Positions 27,032 to 37,105 of a stretch of 58,802 nt of DNA are shown piece after piece. The position numbers and the translations under genes were made by a program. Within the stretch, counting starts at the first letter, position 1. Each line of letters opens with the position of its first letter. Source of the DNA: Paractinoplanes toevensis (GTDB taxonomy: Bacteria > Actinomycetota > Actinomycetes > Mycobacteriales > Micromonosporaceae); contig NZ_BOQN01000139.1 of NCBI RefSeq assembly GCF_018332695.1, positions 1 through 58,802 of the forward strand, written 5' to 3'. The notes beneath the pieces were generated by a model that was not told where the DNA came from, searched no databases, and saw only the letters and a list, made by a program, of their open reading frames with translations.

Positions 27032-28324
27032 GTGCCGGTGATCGTGTTGGTCGGCGCCCAATGGGGCGACGAGGGCAAAGGCAAAGCCACTGATCTGCTG
27101 GGCGACCGGCTCGACTACGTCGTCAAGTTCAACGGTGGCAACAACGCCGGTCACACCGTGGTGATCAAGGGCGAGAAGTACGCGCTGCACCTGCTGCCCA
27201 GCGGCATCCTGACCCCGGGCGTGACCCCGGTGATCGGCAACGGTGTGGTGGTCGACCTGGCTGTCCTGTTCCAGGAGATCGACGGTCTCGAGGCGCGCGG
27301 CATCGACACGTCCCGCCTGCGGATAAGCGCGAACGCGCACGTCATCGCGTCCTACAACCGCACGCTCGACAAGGTCAGCGAGCGTTACCTGGGCGCCCGG
27401 CGGATCGGCACGACCGGTCGCGGCATCGGCCCGACCTACGCCGACAAGATGAACCGCCTGGGCGTGCGCATCCAGGACCTCTTCGACGAGTCGATCCTGC
27501 GGCAGAAGGTCGAGGCGGCCCTCTCCTTCAAGAACCAGGTGCTCTCGAAGATCTACAACCGCCAGGCGGTCAAGGTCGAAGAGGTGGTGGCCGAGCTCCT
27601 GTCGTACGTCGAGCGCCTCCGCCCCTACGTGGGCGACACCGCGCTCGAGCTGTCCCAGGCGCTCGATGCGGGCAAGGTCGTGCTCTGCGAGGCCGGCCAG
27701 GCCACCCTGCTCGATGTGGACCACGGCACCTACCCGTTCGTGACCAGCTCGAACGCGACGGCCGGCGGTGCCTGCACCGGCGCCGGCATCCCGCCGACCC
27801 GGATCGACCGGGTGGTGGCGGTGCTCAAGGCGTTCACCAGCCGGGTGGGCGAGGGCCCGTTCCCGACCGAGCTGCATGACAAGTTCGGCGACTACCTTCG
27901 TGAGGTCGGCCACGAGTACGGCACGACCACCGGCCGCCCGCGCCGGATCGGCTGGCTCGACCTGGTGATCGGCCGCTACGCGCAGCGGATCAACGGGGTC
28001 ACCGACTTCGCGCTGACCAAATTGGACAACTACGACGGTCTCGACGAGATCCCGGTGTGTGTGGCCTACGAGGTCAACGGCGTGCGCCACGACGAGATGC
28101 CGGTCAACCAGACCGACTTCCACCACGCGACTCCGATCTTCGAGACGTTGCCCGGCTGGAAGCAGGACATCTCCGGTTGCCGCAGCTTCGACGACCTGCC
28201 GAAGGACGCGCAGCGCTTCGTCGAGTTCGTCGAGCAGCGTCTCGGCGCGCGCATCTCGATCGTCGGCGTCGGCCCGGGCCGCGAGGCGGTCATCGAACGC
28301 CACTCGGTGCTGGGCGGGGCGTAA
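27032..28324 (+). CDS. purA: Adenylosuccinate synthetase
   Basis: 430 aa. GTP-dependent addition of aspartate to IMP, the first step from IMP to AMP. Signature elements are VGAQWGDEGKGKATDLLG, FNGGNNAGHTVVIKGEKYAL and GTTGRGIGPTYADKMNR. The GTG start is preceded by GGAAAGG. It is followed 4 bp later by the lipid-kinase-like gene, so the two are probably co-transcribed. Confidence 0.97.
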   Translation: MPVIVLVGAQWGDEGKGKATDLLGDRLDYVVKFNGGNNAGHTVVIKGEKYALHLLPSGILTPGVTPVIGNGVVVDLAVLFQEIDGLEARGIDTSRLRISANAHVIASYNRTLDKVSERYLGARRIGTTGRGIGPTYADKMNRLGVRIQDLFDESILRQKVEAALSFKNQVLSKIYNRQAVKVEEVVAELLSYVERLRPYVGDTALELSQALDAGKVVLCEAGQATLLDVDHGTYPFVTSSNATAGGACTGAGIPPTRIDRVVAVLKAFTSRVGEGPFPTELHDKFGDYLREVGHEYGTTTGRPRRIGWLDLVIGRYAQRINGVTDFALTKLDNYDGLDEIPVCVAYEVNGVRHDEMPVNQTDFHHATPIFETLPGWKQDISGCRSFDDLPKDAQRFVEFVEQRLGARISIVGVGPGREAVIERHSVLGGA

Positions 28325-28328
28325 GCGG

Positions 28329-29303
28329 ATGTACGACGTCGTGATCCTCAGCCTGGCCGAGGGCGCGGGGCCGTCGGTGGACGCGTGCGGCGCCGGCGGC
28401 TGCGGCGGTTGCGGTTCGGCCGAGAAAGAGGCGTGCGCCACACCGCGCGTTCCGGTTCTGCAGTGCGCCGAGGCGCTCACCGCCGGTGGCGCGCGCGTCG
28501 AGATGATCACCGCCGGCTCCGATGCGGAGATCGACGCGGTGCTCGAACGCTTCGACGGCCCGCCCCGGCCGGACGGCCTGACCTGGCCCGACACCGAGAA
28601 CAAGACCAGGCTCGTGGTTGCCTGCGCGGTCGACGGCCAGCTGCGGGCCGTCCTGCGACGGCTGGTCCGGCGGTACGCTCCGCCGCCCAGCAAACGCCCC
28701 GGTGACCTGGACACCAACCGCACCGTTCCGGACCTCCCGCCGGTGGCGCTGCTCCCGCTCGACGCGACCGGCACCACCGACCTGGCCGCGCAGCTGGGCC
28801 TGCCGCGCACCCCGGCCGGGGTGGCCGCGGCGGTGCTGACCGGCCCGGTCCGGCGGCTCGACCTGCTGCGCAACGACGGCGGATCGGTCACCGTGGACGG
28901 TGCGTTGGTCGGCGGCGCGGACGACGACGGCCGCGCGGTGGCCTGGCGCGGCCGGGTCGAGGTGGACGACAAGGTCCTCTCCGACGGCACCGACCCGATC
29001 CTGGCCTGCGCGATCGGCAACGGCGGCGGCTACGCCGAGTTCGACGGCCTCCGGTTGCTCACCGATGGCGACCCGACCGACGGCCGGGTCGAGGTGGCCG
29101 TGGCGGTGCCCAAGGTGGTCAAGCAGCGGTTCCGGCGGGGCTCCAAGGTCCAGATCGAGGTGCGCCGGGCCCGCGGCCGGGCGGTGTCCGTGCTGCCCCG
29201 CGACGGCGAGTTGCAGTTCCTCGACGACGGCGTCGGTGGATCGATGAACCGCAAGCGTTCCTGGTGGACGGAGGCCGGGGCGTGGGCGGTGTACGCGAGC
29301 TGA
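28329..29303 (+). CDS. Degenerate diacylglycerol/lipid kinase-like protein with N-terminal Cys cluster
   Basis: 324 aa. The middle, VALLPLDATGTTDLAAQLGL with PVRRLDLLRNDGG, matches the stretch after the catalytic loop of DAGK/YegS lipid kinases (usually LPLGTGNDLAR), and the C-terminal half (GNGGGYAEFDGLRLLTDGDP, then DGRVEVAV) matches their second domain. But the nucleotide motif GGDGT is not present; its place is taken by VVACAVDGQLRAVLRRL. The N-terminus has CGAGGCGGCGSAEKEAC, a cysteine cluster I do not know from this family. It may have lost kinase activity and gained a metal site. Confidence 0.7.
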   Translation: MYDVVILSLAEGAGPSVDACGAGGCGGCGSAEKEACATPRVPVLQCAEALTAGGARVEMITAGSDAEIDAVLERFDGPPRPDGLTWPDTENKTRLVVACAVDGQLRAVLRRLVRRYAPPPSKRPGDLDTNRTVPDLPPVALLPLDATGTTDLAAQLGLPRTPAGVAAAVLTGPVRRLDLLRNDGGSVTVDGALVGGADDDGRAVAWRGRVEVDDKVLSDGTDPILACAIGNGGGYAEFDGLRLLTDGDPTDGRVEVAVAVPKVVKQRFRRGSKVQIEVRRARGRAVSVLPRDGELQFLDDGVGGSMNRKRSWWTEAGAWAVYAS

Positions 29304-29365
29304 CCTACTGTGCGAGTCTGAAGTAGTACTGAAATACCGCTAGGTAACTCGGGGAGGACGCTTCC

Positions 29366-30994
29366 GTGGAGGACGAGCACGCCGACCGCGTCTACGTCCC
29401 AGGGACGAACCCCACGCCCCCCGATCGGGACGTGGAACCGTTCTGGGCGGATGAGGAGCCGGACGCTCCCGTGCACGGTGGCGGGCCTGTGCCGCACCAG
29501 ACGCCACCGGCCGTGCCGATTCCGGGCCCGGCGACCGGTGTCTACCGGCCGGACCGCCCGGTCCCGGTGCCGCCCCCGGCCGTACCGGTGCCGCCGCCGG
29601 CCGTCGCACCGGCCGAGCCGACCTCCGGTTCCGGAGTGCACACGAGCCCGGATTCGCCCTGGTCCCAGCCCCCGCAGCAGCGGCCCGCGCAACCGGAGCC
29701 GCCGCCGCGGGCCACCGCTTCGGTCCCGGTGCCGAACGTGGCGCGTCCCGAGACGCCACCCCCGCCGGCCCCACCGACCCCGGACCCGTCGAACGGCCAG
29801 ATCTACCGGCCGTCGCCGCCACCTGCGCCGTTCCCGCCACAACCAACGCCGCCACCACAAACGCCGCCGCCGCCAGCGCCGCAGCAACCGATGCCACCAC
29901 AGCCGATGCCACCGCAGCAGCAGGGACCGGCCCGGCCGATCGCCGGCCCCTACCCGCCGACGATGGATCCCCGCGTGGTTCCGCAGCAGCGCCCGCCGCA
30001 GACCGACACCGGTGGGCAGCCTCCCGTCGACCCGTTCCAGGACCTCCCGTGGGTCTCCGACGGCAGCCCCACGGCCGAGGAGTTCGCCCGCCGCCGGCTG
30101 GCCAAGCCGGCCGAGCCGATCGCCACCATGGGCCCCCGGGCGGTGCTCCGGAAGACCACGGCCGGCCTGGTCAAGCTCGCCCCGGGGAAGCGCGAGCTGG
30201 AGTTCAAACAGGACGTCGAGATGGTCCGCCGCAACTTCGGTGGCCTGCGCCAGGTGACGATCGTCAACCCGAAGGGCGGTGCCGGCAAGACCGTCGCCGT
30301 GCTGCTGCTTGCCATGACGTTCGGCCAGAAGCGCGGCGGTTACGTGCTGGCCTGGGACAACAACGAGACCCAGGGCACCCTCGGCATGCGCGCCCAGCAG
30401 GACTTCCACGCCCGTACGGTGCGTGACATGATGCGCGACCTGCACCTCTTCCGGGGCGCGCACGGCCGGGTCGGTGACCTGTCGCAATACGTGCGGGCTC
30501 AGGGCGAGGGCATGTTCGACGTGCTGGCCTCGGACGAGTCCGCGACGGCCGGCGAGATGCTGACGGCCGGCGCGTTCGCCGAGATCCGGGAGATCGTCAG
30601 CCGCTTCTACAAGCTGATCTTCGTGGACACCGGCAACAACGTGCGGGCCCAGAACTGGCAGGCGGCAATCGACGCCACCGACCAGCTGGTGATCACCATG
30701 TCGGCCCGTAACGACTCGGCCGAGACCGCCGCCCGGATGCTCGACCACCTGGAGCAGAGCGGCCGGCAACGGCTCGTCCGCCAGGCGGTCAGCGTGGTGT
30801 CGATGCCGCCGACCCGGAAGGACATCGACCTGCCCGCGATCCAGCGGCACTTCGCGGCCCGCACCCGGGCGGTGCTGATGGCGCCGTACGAGAAGTTGAT
30901 CGACTCCGGCGAACCGCTGCGCTACGGCCAGTTGTCCAGCAATACCAAGGACGCCTGGCTGAAGATCGCCGCAGCGGTCGCCGAAGGGCTCTAG
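29366..30994 (+). CDS. MinD/ParA-like ATPase with proline-rich N-terminus
   Basis: 542 aa. Residues 1 to about 250 are Pro/Gln-rich and presumably disordered. The ATPase domain starts near residue 298 with the deviant Walker A VTIVNPKGGAGKTVAVLLLA (signature lysine in KGGAGKT). Walker B-like LIFVDTGNNVRAQNW and the later DQLVITMSARNDSAETAARM follow the SIMIBI pattern. The arrangement resembles EspI-type ATPases of mycobacterial ESX loci, yet no secretion genes are nearby. It might act in protein localisation or secretion rather than chromosome partition, as no ParB partner is adjacent. The GTG start has GGGGAGGA upstream. Confidence 0.8.
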   Translation: MEDEHADRVYVPGTNPTPPDRDVEPFWADEEPDAPVHGGGPVPHQTPPAVPIPGPATGVYRPDRPVPVPPPAVPVPPPAVAPAEPTSGSGVHTSPDSPWSQPPQQRPAQPEPPPRATASVPVPNVARPETPPPPAPPTPDPSNGQIYRPSPPPAPFPPQPTPPPQTPPPPAPQQPMPPQPMPPQQQGPARPIAGPYPPTMDPRVVPQQRPPQTDTGGQPPVDPFQDLPWVSDGSPTAEEFARRRLAKPAEPIATMGPRAVLRKTTAGLVKLAPGKRELEFKQDVEMVRRNFGGLRQVTIVNPKGGAGKTVAVLLLAMTFGQKRGGYVLAWDNNETQGTLGMRAQQDFHARTVRDMMRDLHLFRGAHGRVGDLSQYVRAQGEGMFDVLASDESATAGEMLTAGAFAEIREIVSRFYKLIFVDTGNNVRAQNWQAAIDATDQLVITMSARNDSAETAARMLDHLEQSGRQRLVRQAVSVVSMPPTRKDIDLPAIQRHFAARTRAVLMAPYEKLIDSGEPLRYGQLSSNTKDAWLKIAAAVAEGL

Positions 30995-30998
30995 CGGC

Positions 30999-31421
30999 TC
31001 AGGAGAGGGCGTCGGCCGCGGCCGGGTCGCTGTCGCGCAGGAACTGGGCGCAGCGGGCCGCCTCGTCGGCCTCGCCGATCTCGGCGGCGGCCTTGGACAG
31101 GCTGTGCAGGCAGCGCAGGAAGCCCTGGTTGGGTTCGTGCGCCCAGGGCACCGGCCCGTGCCCCTTCCAGCCGTTGCGGCGCAGGGCGTCGAGGCCACGG
31201 TGGTAACCGGTGCGGGCGTAGGCGTACGCGGTGACCGGCTCGCCGGCCTCCAGCGCGTCGGCGGCCAGCGCGGCCCAGCCCCCGCTGTAGGCGGGGTGGT
31301 CGGCGGCGACGGTCTTGTAGGCGTCGGCGGTTCCGGTCTCGGCCGCGGTGGCGAGGGCCTTGTCGGCCTCGACGTCGGCGGGGAGCAGGGTGGCCGGCGG
31401 CTCGGGAAGCAGATTCTGCAT
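30999..31421 (-). CDS. DUF3151 family protein
   Basis: 140 aa from the ATG giving MQNLLPEPPATLLPADVEAD. The body, with YSGGWAALAADALEAGEPVT, AYAYARTGYHRGLDALRRNG, WKGHGPVPWAHEPNQGFLRC, is characteristic of DUF3151, a conserved actinobacterial TPR-like helical protein often found near the aldolase gene fba; here fba is 3 kb away on the same strand. Function unknown. It converges with the ATPase gene, 4 bp apart. Confidence 0.9.
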   Translation of the reverse strand: MQNLLPEPPATLLPADVEADKALATAAETGTADAYKTVAADHPAYSGGWAALAADALEAGEPVTAYAYARTGYHRGLDALRRNGWKGHGPVPWAHEPNQGFLRCLHSLSKAAAEIGEADEAARCAQFLRDSDPAAADALS

Positions 31422-31466
31422 AACCCCATTCAACCGGCCCGACCAGGATGAATTCCCAGCGGCCCG

Positions 31467-32444
31467 CTAATCCCACGCGTTACTGATCATGGCGAGCCGA
31501 TCGGTGTATTCGATCTGCCGCTGCCAGGCCGCCGGCCAGGCGTCGAGGCCCAGCGACGCACCGGCGAACGCACCGGCGAGGCAGGCGATCGAGTCGGAGT
31601 CGCCGGAGGAGGCGGCACCGCGCCCGATCACCGCGACCGGCTCGTCCGGGGAGATCAGATAGCAGTGCAGCGCGGTCGCGAGGGCTTCCTCGGCGATCCA
31701 GCCCTCGCCGGTGATCAGGCACGGATCGCCGGTGCCGCTCCCGGTGCCGACCTTGGCCAGCGCCGCCAGGCATTCGTCCCAGCCGACCGCGATGAAATCC
31801 TCGGGCGACGCGGACAGCGAGGTCCGCCACAGCTCGCCGAGCCAGTCGCCCCGGTAGACGCTCCGCTGCCGCCGGCAGCGATCCCGCAGAGCGTCGAGCA
31901 GTTCCCGCGGCGGAAGACCATTCAAGAGCCAATTGCAGGCGTACGCCGTGAGCTCGCTCGCCGCCAGCCCGGTCGGGTGGCCGTGGGTGAGTGCGGCCTG
32001 CAACTGAGCCGCCCCGGCCCGCTGGTCGTCGGTCAGCCCCGGCATCAGCCCGACCGGGGTGACCCGCATGTTGGCGCCGCACCCCTTCGAGCCCGCCTGC
32101 GTCGCCTGCTGCCACGGCCGCCCGTCGGCCAGCGCCGCGCACGCCCGCAGGCAGGTCATGCCGGGGGCGCGGTTGTTGTCCGGGCTCGCCGCCCAGTCGA
32201 GGAACGCCTGCCGCAGCAGCGGCTCCAGAACCCCCGGGGTGATCTCCGAGGCGGCCAGCAGCGATTCGCCGACCGCGAGCGCCATCTGGGTGTCGTCGGT
32301 GACCAAGGCGGGCGTGCCGGTCAGCTCGACCGGGCCGGCCGGGCCGTAGGCCGCGACGATCGCGTCGTACGCCATGAACTCGGTTGGTTTCCCGAAGGCA
32401 TCCCCGTAGGCCAGTCCATAGAGCGATCCCGCCGCATTTCGCAC
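31467..32444 (-). CDS. ADP-ribosylglycohydrolase family protein
   Basis: 325 aa. DraG/ARH-type hydrolase with the two magnesium-binding motifs: ALVTDDTQMALAVGESLL near the N-terminus and ASSGDSDSIACLAGAFAGAS near the C-terminus. GLAYGDAFGKPTEF and GCGANMRVTPVGLM are also typical. It removes ADP-ribose from proteins or small molecules; no ADP-ribosyltransferase is encoded nearby. It is divergent from the LOG-like gene, with 18 bp between starts, so regulation is probably shared. Confidence 0.92.
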   Translation of the reverse strand: MRNAAGSLYGLAYGDAFGKPTEFMAYDAIVAAYGPAGPVELTGTPALVTDDTQMALAVGESLLAASEITPGVLEPLLRQAFLDWAASPDNNRAPGMTCLRACAALADGRPWQQATQAGSKGCGANMRVTPVGLMPGLTDDQRAGAAQLQAALTHGHPTGLAASELTAYACNWLLNGLPPRELLDALRDRCRRQRSVYRGDWLGELWRTSLSASPEDFIAVGWDECLAALAKVGTGSGTGDPCLITGEGWIAEEALATALHCYLISPDEPVAVIGRGAASSGDSDSIACLAGAFAGASLGLDAWPAAWQRQIEYTDRLAMISNAWD

Positions 32445-32462
32445 GGTAGCTACCCTACGGTC

Positions 32463-33662
32463 ATGCCCGGCGACCCATTACATCCCGTCCTCGGCGGGGA
32501 CAGTCCGTTCGACAGCACCGCGCTCGAGGTGGAGTCCCGGGCCGAGTTCGAGTCACACCTGGCGCGGCGGTCGTTGGCCGGCCTGGTCCTTCTCGGTCTG
32601 CGGCTGGACGCCGATCCGCCCGACCTCACCGGCGTCGACGTGACCGGCACGCTGTTCGTGGGCTGCCGGCTGGCGAACGACGACGTGGAGATCGACCTGA
32701 TCCGCCGGGGTGCGCACCTGGTGCCGCCGTTCGACGCCCAGCCCTACCCGACCCACCCGGCCACCCTCTACACCCCGGAAGATCTGTCCTTCGGCTTCGC
32801 CCAGGACGGCTTCGCCGGAATGTACGACACGGCGGTCTACCAGCACTTCCTCGAGCACGGCGGGGCCGGGCCGGACATTCGCGAGGCGATCGCGCAGCGG
32901 CTGCACGACGCCGGCATCGACAACGCGCTCGGCAAGGCACTGGCCGCCTGGGTGGCCAACCACGACGCGAAGGCCGCGGTCGGCATCATGGGCGGGCACG
33001 CGGCGCCGCGCGGTTCGGCGCCCTACCGGATGGCGGCCACCCTGGCCTGGCGGCTCGCCTCGGTGGGCCGGCTGGTGGTGACCGGCGGCGGGCCGGGCGT
33101 GATGGAGGCGGCGAACCTCGGCGCCTACTTCGCGGCCCGGCCGGCCACCCAGCTCAAGGCCGCGATCGAGATGCTGTCAGCGGCGCCGCACTTCGCCGAT
33201 CATGATCCGTACACGGCGGCGGCGCTCGAGGTGCGAGCGGCCTATCCGGCCCCGCGGACGGCGGTGTCCGATGTGGTGGGCAGGCTGCGGCACGGTGGTC
33301 TGGCGCTGCCCACCTGGCTGTACGGGCACGAGTCGGCCAACCTGTTCGCCGGTCAGATCGGCAAGTACTTCTCGAACGCCGTCCGGGAGGACTCGATCCT
33401 GCGGCTGGCCCGGGGTGGCATCGTCTTCGCGCCGGGCTGGGCCGGCACCGTCCAGGAGATCTTCCAGGCCGCGACGAAGACCTTCTACCAGACCGACGGC
33501 CCGTCCGGAGCGTTCGTCTTCCTGGGCGTCGACCACTGGCGCGAGCTGCCGGTCGAGGCCCTGCTGCGCTCGCTGCTGGCCAAGTCGCCGCACGGCGACC
33601 AGTCGAACCTGGTGGTGGTGACCGACTCGCTGGACGTGGCGATGGCCGCGCTGTCCCGCTGA
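32463..33662 (+). CDS. LOG-family-like Rossmann protein
   Basis: 399 aa. The C-terminal two-thirds contain a TIGR00730/LOG-like fold: AAVGIMGGHAAPRGSAPYRM, RLVVTGGGPGVMEAANLGAY and RGGIVFAPGWAGTVQEIFQA. These correspond to the GGGxxGxM and PGGxGTxxE motifs of cytokinin riboside phosphohydrolases, although the second is altered to PGWAGTVQEI. The first 130 residues are an extra domain (FESHLARRSLAGLVLLGLRL) with a pentapeptide-like VTGTLFVGCRL. Probably a nucleotide or nucleoside-phosphate hydrolase; substrate not determined. Confidence 0.8.
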   Translation: MPGDPLHPVLGGDSPFDSTALEVESRAEFESHLARRSLAGLVLLGLRLDADPPDLTGVDVTGTLFVGCRLANDDVEIDLIRRGAHLVPPFDAQPYPTHPATLYTPEDLSFGFAQDGFAGMYDTAVYQHFLEHGGAGPDIREAIAQRLHDAGIDNALGKALAAWVANHDAKAAVGIMGGHAAPRGSAPYRMAATLAWRLASVGRLVVTGGGPGVMEAANLGAYFAARPATQLKAAIEMLSAAPHFADHDPYTAAALEVRAAYPAPRTAVSDVVGRLRHGGLALPTWLYGHESANLFAGQIGKYFSNAVREDSILRLARGGIVFAPGWAGTVQEIFQAATKTFYQTDGPSGAFVFLGVDHWRELPVEALLRSLLAKSPHGDQSNLVVVTDSLDVAMAALSR

Positions 33663-33663
33663 C

Positions 33664-34185
33664 TCAGGCGATGTGCACGCGGCGCCAGTTGGTCGCGGGC
33701 AGCTCGGCCTCGGGCAGGTCGGTTATGCCGTTCTCGTCCATCGCGTTGTAGATCGCCAGCCGGGCGCCGTCGAAGAGGAACTCGACCGCGTGCAGCACCC
33801 GAGGCCGCCATTCGGCCGGCGTCACCAGCTCGATCACGTTCACGGCACGAAGAACCTTGCCGCGGGCCAGGCGCAGCGCCGCCACCGGATCGGGCCGCCA
33901 GTCGAAGTGCTCGTACCAGTCGATCGGCAGGTTCAGATCGATCTGGTCCCAGGTGATCGCGCACTCATCAAACTTACGGTGAGTAATCTCCACATGCGTC
34001 TGTCCGAAGTCGAGGATGACCGGGCCGTCGGCGAACCAGCCCCGCTCGGCCATGTCCCACATCAGCCAGCTTGATCGCAATTTCCGGCCGATAAGCCGCA
34101 CAAATCTGGTCCGATGGACGGCCGCGAGGGCCTCCGCGTCATGGTGCCAGGCGGGCTCGTAGCCCTCGATACCAAGCACGATCAT
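33664..34185 (-). CDS. Hypothetical protein
   Basis: 173 aa, Trp-rich alpha/beta protein (HRTRFVRLIGRKLRSSWLMW, DGPVILDFGQTHVEITHRKF, ATNWRRVHIA). The ...VILDFG..Q.EI...KF... pattern followed by a WY-rich loop and a VLHAVEFLF segment looks like a small ligand-binding or immunity-type domain, but I cannot name the family. No signal peptide. Its stop is one base from the stop of the convergent LOG-like gene. Confidence 0.7.
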   Translation of the reverse strand: MIVLGIEGYEPAWHHDAEALAAVHRTRFVRLIGRKLRSSWLMWDMAERGWFADGPVILDFGQTHVEITHRKFDECAITWDQIDLNLPIDWYEHFDWRPDPVAALRLARGKVLRAVNVIELVTPAEWRPRVLHAVEFLFDGARLAIYNAMDENGITDLPEAELPATNWRRVHIA

Positions 34186-34246
34186 GAACCTCCAGTGAAC
34201 CAGAGGACGATCGTACCCATACCGCTGAGTAACCCTGCAACATGAA

Positions 34247-34280
34247 GACGGCCGATCCCCGCGAACGGGGACCGGCCGTC
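34247..34280 (-). terminator. Terminator after fba
   Basis: Arms GACGGCC-g-atCCCCG and CGGGG-acc-GGCCGTC pair around a CGAA loop, 10 bp beyond the fba stop. Confidence 0.6.
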
Positions 34281-34290
34281 ATCGAACGAC

Positions 34291-35316
<1,026 letters not shown>

Positions 35317-35528
35317 CGGTGCGCTCCTTGCTCTTTTCACACGAATGGAGACAGAGGGCAGGACCGCGCTGTCCTCCAGCTAGGCAGTATTCCGCAGCCC
35401 GAGAACCGAGGGGAAACCGCCCCGAAACTTGCTCCCAGAACCCTCACGGTTAGGGGTTACCGCCGACCGGTTTGCGCGCATGCTGAGGGGGAAACGGGGC
35501 CGGACGGACGACGAGAGGGGAACGCGCC

Positions 35529-35699
35529 ATGACGTACCCGGATTACATCGACCCGGAGACCCCGGAGGCGGACGCCGCCGAACAGGCCGCCAGCGCACGC
35601 CTCGAAGAGGACGCCGAACCTTCGCCCGACCCCGAGGCCCCCGAGTGGGACGCCCGCGAGCAGAGCCGGGTCGTCGAGCTGGAGGACGACTACCGCTGA
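35529..35699 (+). CDS. Small acidic hypothetical protein
   Basis: 56 aa: begins MTYPDYIDPETPEADAAEQA and ends RVVELEDDYR. About a third of residues are Asp or Glu; it is Pro-rich and probably disordered. GAGAGGGG precedes the ATG at about 8 bases, a good ribosome binding site. It lies 44 bp upstream of hen1 on the same strand and so may belong to the RNA repair transcript, though it also resembles many orphan acidic peptides of actinobacteria. Confidence 0.55.
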   Translation: MTYPDYIDPETPEADAAEQAASARLEEDAEPSPDPEAPEWDAREQSRVVELEDDYR

Positions 35700-35743
35700 C
35701 AATTGGGTCGCCAGGCCCGGCCGGGGCGCCCGATCATTAGGGC

Positions 35744-37105
35744 GTGCTGCTCACCGTGACGACCACCCGCCCGCCCGCCACCGACCTCGGCTACCTGCTG
35801 GTCAAGCATCCCGGCAAGGTCCACACCTTCGACGTGCCCACCGGTACGGCGTACGTGCTGTACCCCGAGGCGACCGAGGATCGGTGCACGGCGGCGCTGC
35901 TGCTCGACGTGGATCCGGCCCGGCTGCGTGCTCAGCAGGAGTCGTTCGAGCTCGGCGCGTACGTCAACGACCGTCCGTACGCCGCCTCCAGCCTGCTCGC
36001 CGGGGCGCTGGCCAAGGTTTTCCGCAGCGCCCTGCGCGGCGCCTCGAAGGACCGTCCCGAGCTGGCCGCCGAGGCCATTCCGCTGGAGATCCGGGTGCCG
36101 GTGCTGCGCGGTACCACCGAGCTGGCCGAGCGACTGTTCGGGCCGCTCGGCTGGCAGGTGACCGCGGCGCCGATCCCGTTCGAGCCGGAGATCGGCGGCG
36201 ACAGCCGCTACGTCGACCTGACGCTGGCCGGCACCGTCCGGCTGGCCGACGCCCTCAACCACCTGTACGTGCTGCTGCCGGTGCTCGACGACGGCAAGCA
36301 CTACTGGGTGGCGCCCGACGAGATCGAGAAGCTGCTGCGCTCGGGCGAGGGCTGGCTCGGCGGGCACCCGGAGAAGGTGCTGATCGCCCGTCGTTACCTC
36401 GCGCACCGCAAGCATCTGGCCGAGTCGGCGCTGTCCCGCCTCGATGCCGACTCCGCCCCGGTCGAGGAGGAGGCCGAGCTGCCGGTCGCCCGCAAGGTCT
36501 CGCTGGCCGAGCAGCGCCGCGACGCGGTACTGGCCGCGCTGGCCGACGCCGACGCCGCCCGGGTGCTCGACCTCGGCTGCGGTGCCGGCGCGCTGCTCGC
36601 CGCCCTGGTCAAGGACCGCCGGTTCACCGAGATCGTCGGCACCGACGTCTCCTCCCGGGCGCTCGACCAGGCCGCCCGCCGGCTGCACCTGGACCGGCTC
36701 CCCGACCGGCAGCGGGACCGCATCAAGATCTGGCAGTCGGCCCTCACCTACCGCGACGACCGGCTGCGCGGCTACGACGCGGCCGTGCTCATGGAGGTGA
36801 TCGAGCACGTCGACCCGCCGCGGCTGCCGGCCCTGGAGGCGAGCGTGTTCGGGCACGCCCGGCCGCGCACGGTCATCGTGACCACGCCGAACGCCGAGTA
36901 CAACGTCCACTACGAGGGCTTGACCGGGATGCGCCACTCGGACCACCGCTTCGAGTGGACCCGCGCCGAGTTCCAGGCCTGGGCCCGTCGGGTCTCGGAG
37001 AACCACGGCTACCGGGTCGCTTTCCGCCCGGTCGGCGACGAGCACGAGACCACCGGCGCACCCACCCAGCTGGCGATCTTCACGATTACGGAGGTGACTT
37101 CATGA
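35744..37105 (+). CDS. hen1: 3'-terminal RNA ribose 2'-O-methyltransferase Hen1
   Basis: 453 aa. The N-terminal 240 residues are the bacterial Hen1 N domain (VKHPGKVHTFDVPTGTAYVL). The methyltransferase domain begins near residue 274 with RVLDLGCGAGALLAALVK; metal ligands are in MEVIEHVDPPRL (about 350) and GMRHSDHRFEWTRAEF (about 397-410). It adds a 2'-O-methyl group to the 3' end at a broken RNA before ligation, protecting the repaired site from being cut again. It overlaps the pnkp start by ATGA, so the two subunits are made together. Confidence 0.96.
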   Translation: MLLTVTTTRPPATDLGYLLVKHPGKVHTFDVPTGTAYVLYPEATEDRCTAALLLDVDPARLRAQQESFELGAYVNDRPYAASSLLAGALAKVFRSALRGASKDRPELAAEAIPLEIRVPVLRGTTELAERLFGPLGWQVTAAPIPFEPEIGGDSRYVDLTLAGTVRLADALNHLYVLLPVLDDGKHYWVAPDEIEKLLRSGEGWLGGHPEKVLIARRYLAHRKHLAESALSRLDADSAPVEEEAELPVARKVSLAEQRRDAVLAALADADAARVLDLGCGAGALLAALVKDRRFTEIVGTDVSSRALDQAARRLHLDRLPDRQRDRIKIWQSALTYRDDRLRGYDAAVLMEVIEHVDPPRLPALEASVFGHARPRTVIVTTPNAEYNVHYEGLTGMRHSDHRFEWTRAEFQAWARRVSENHGYRVAFRPVGDEHETTGAPTQLAIFTITEVTS

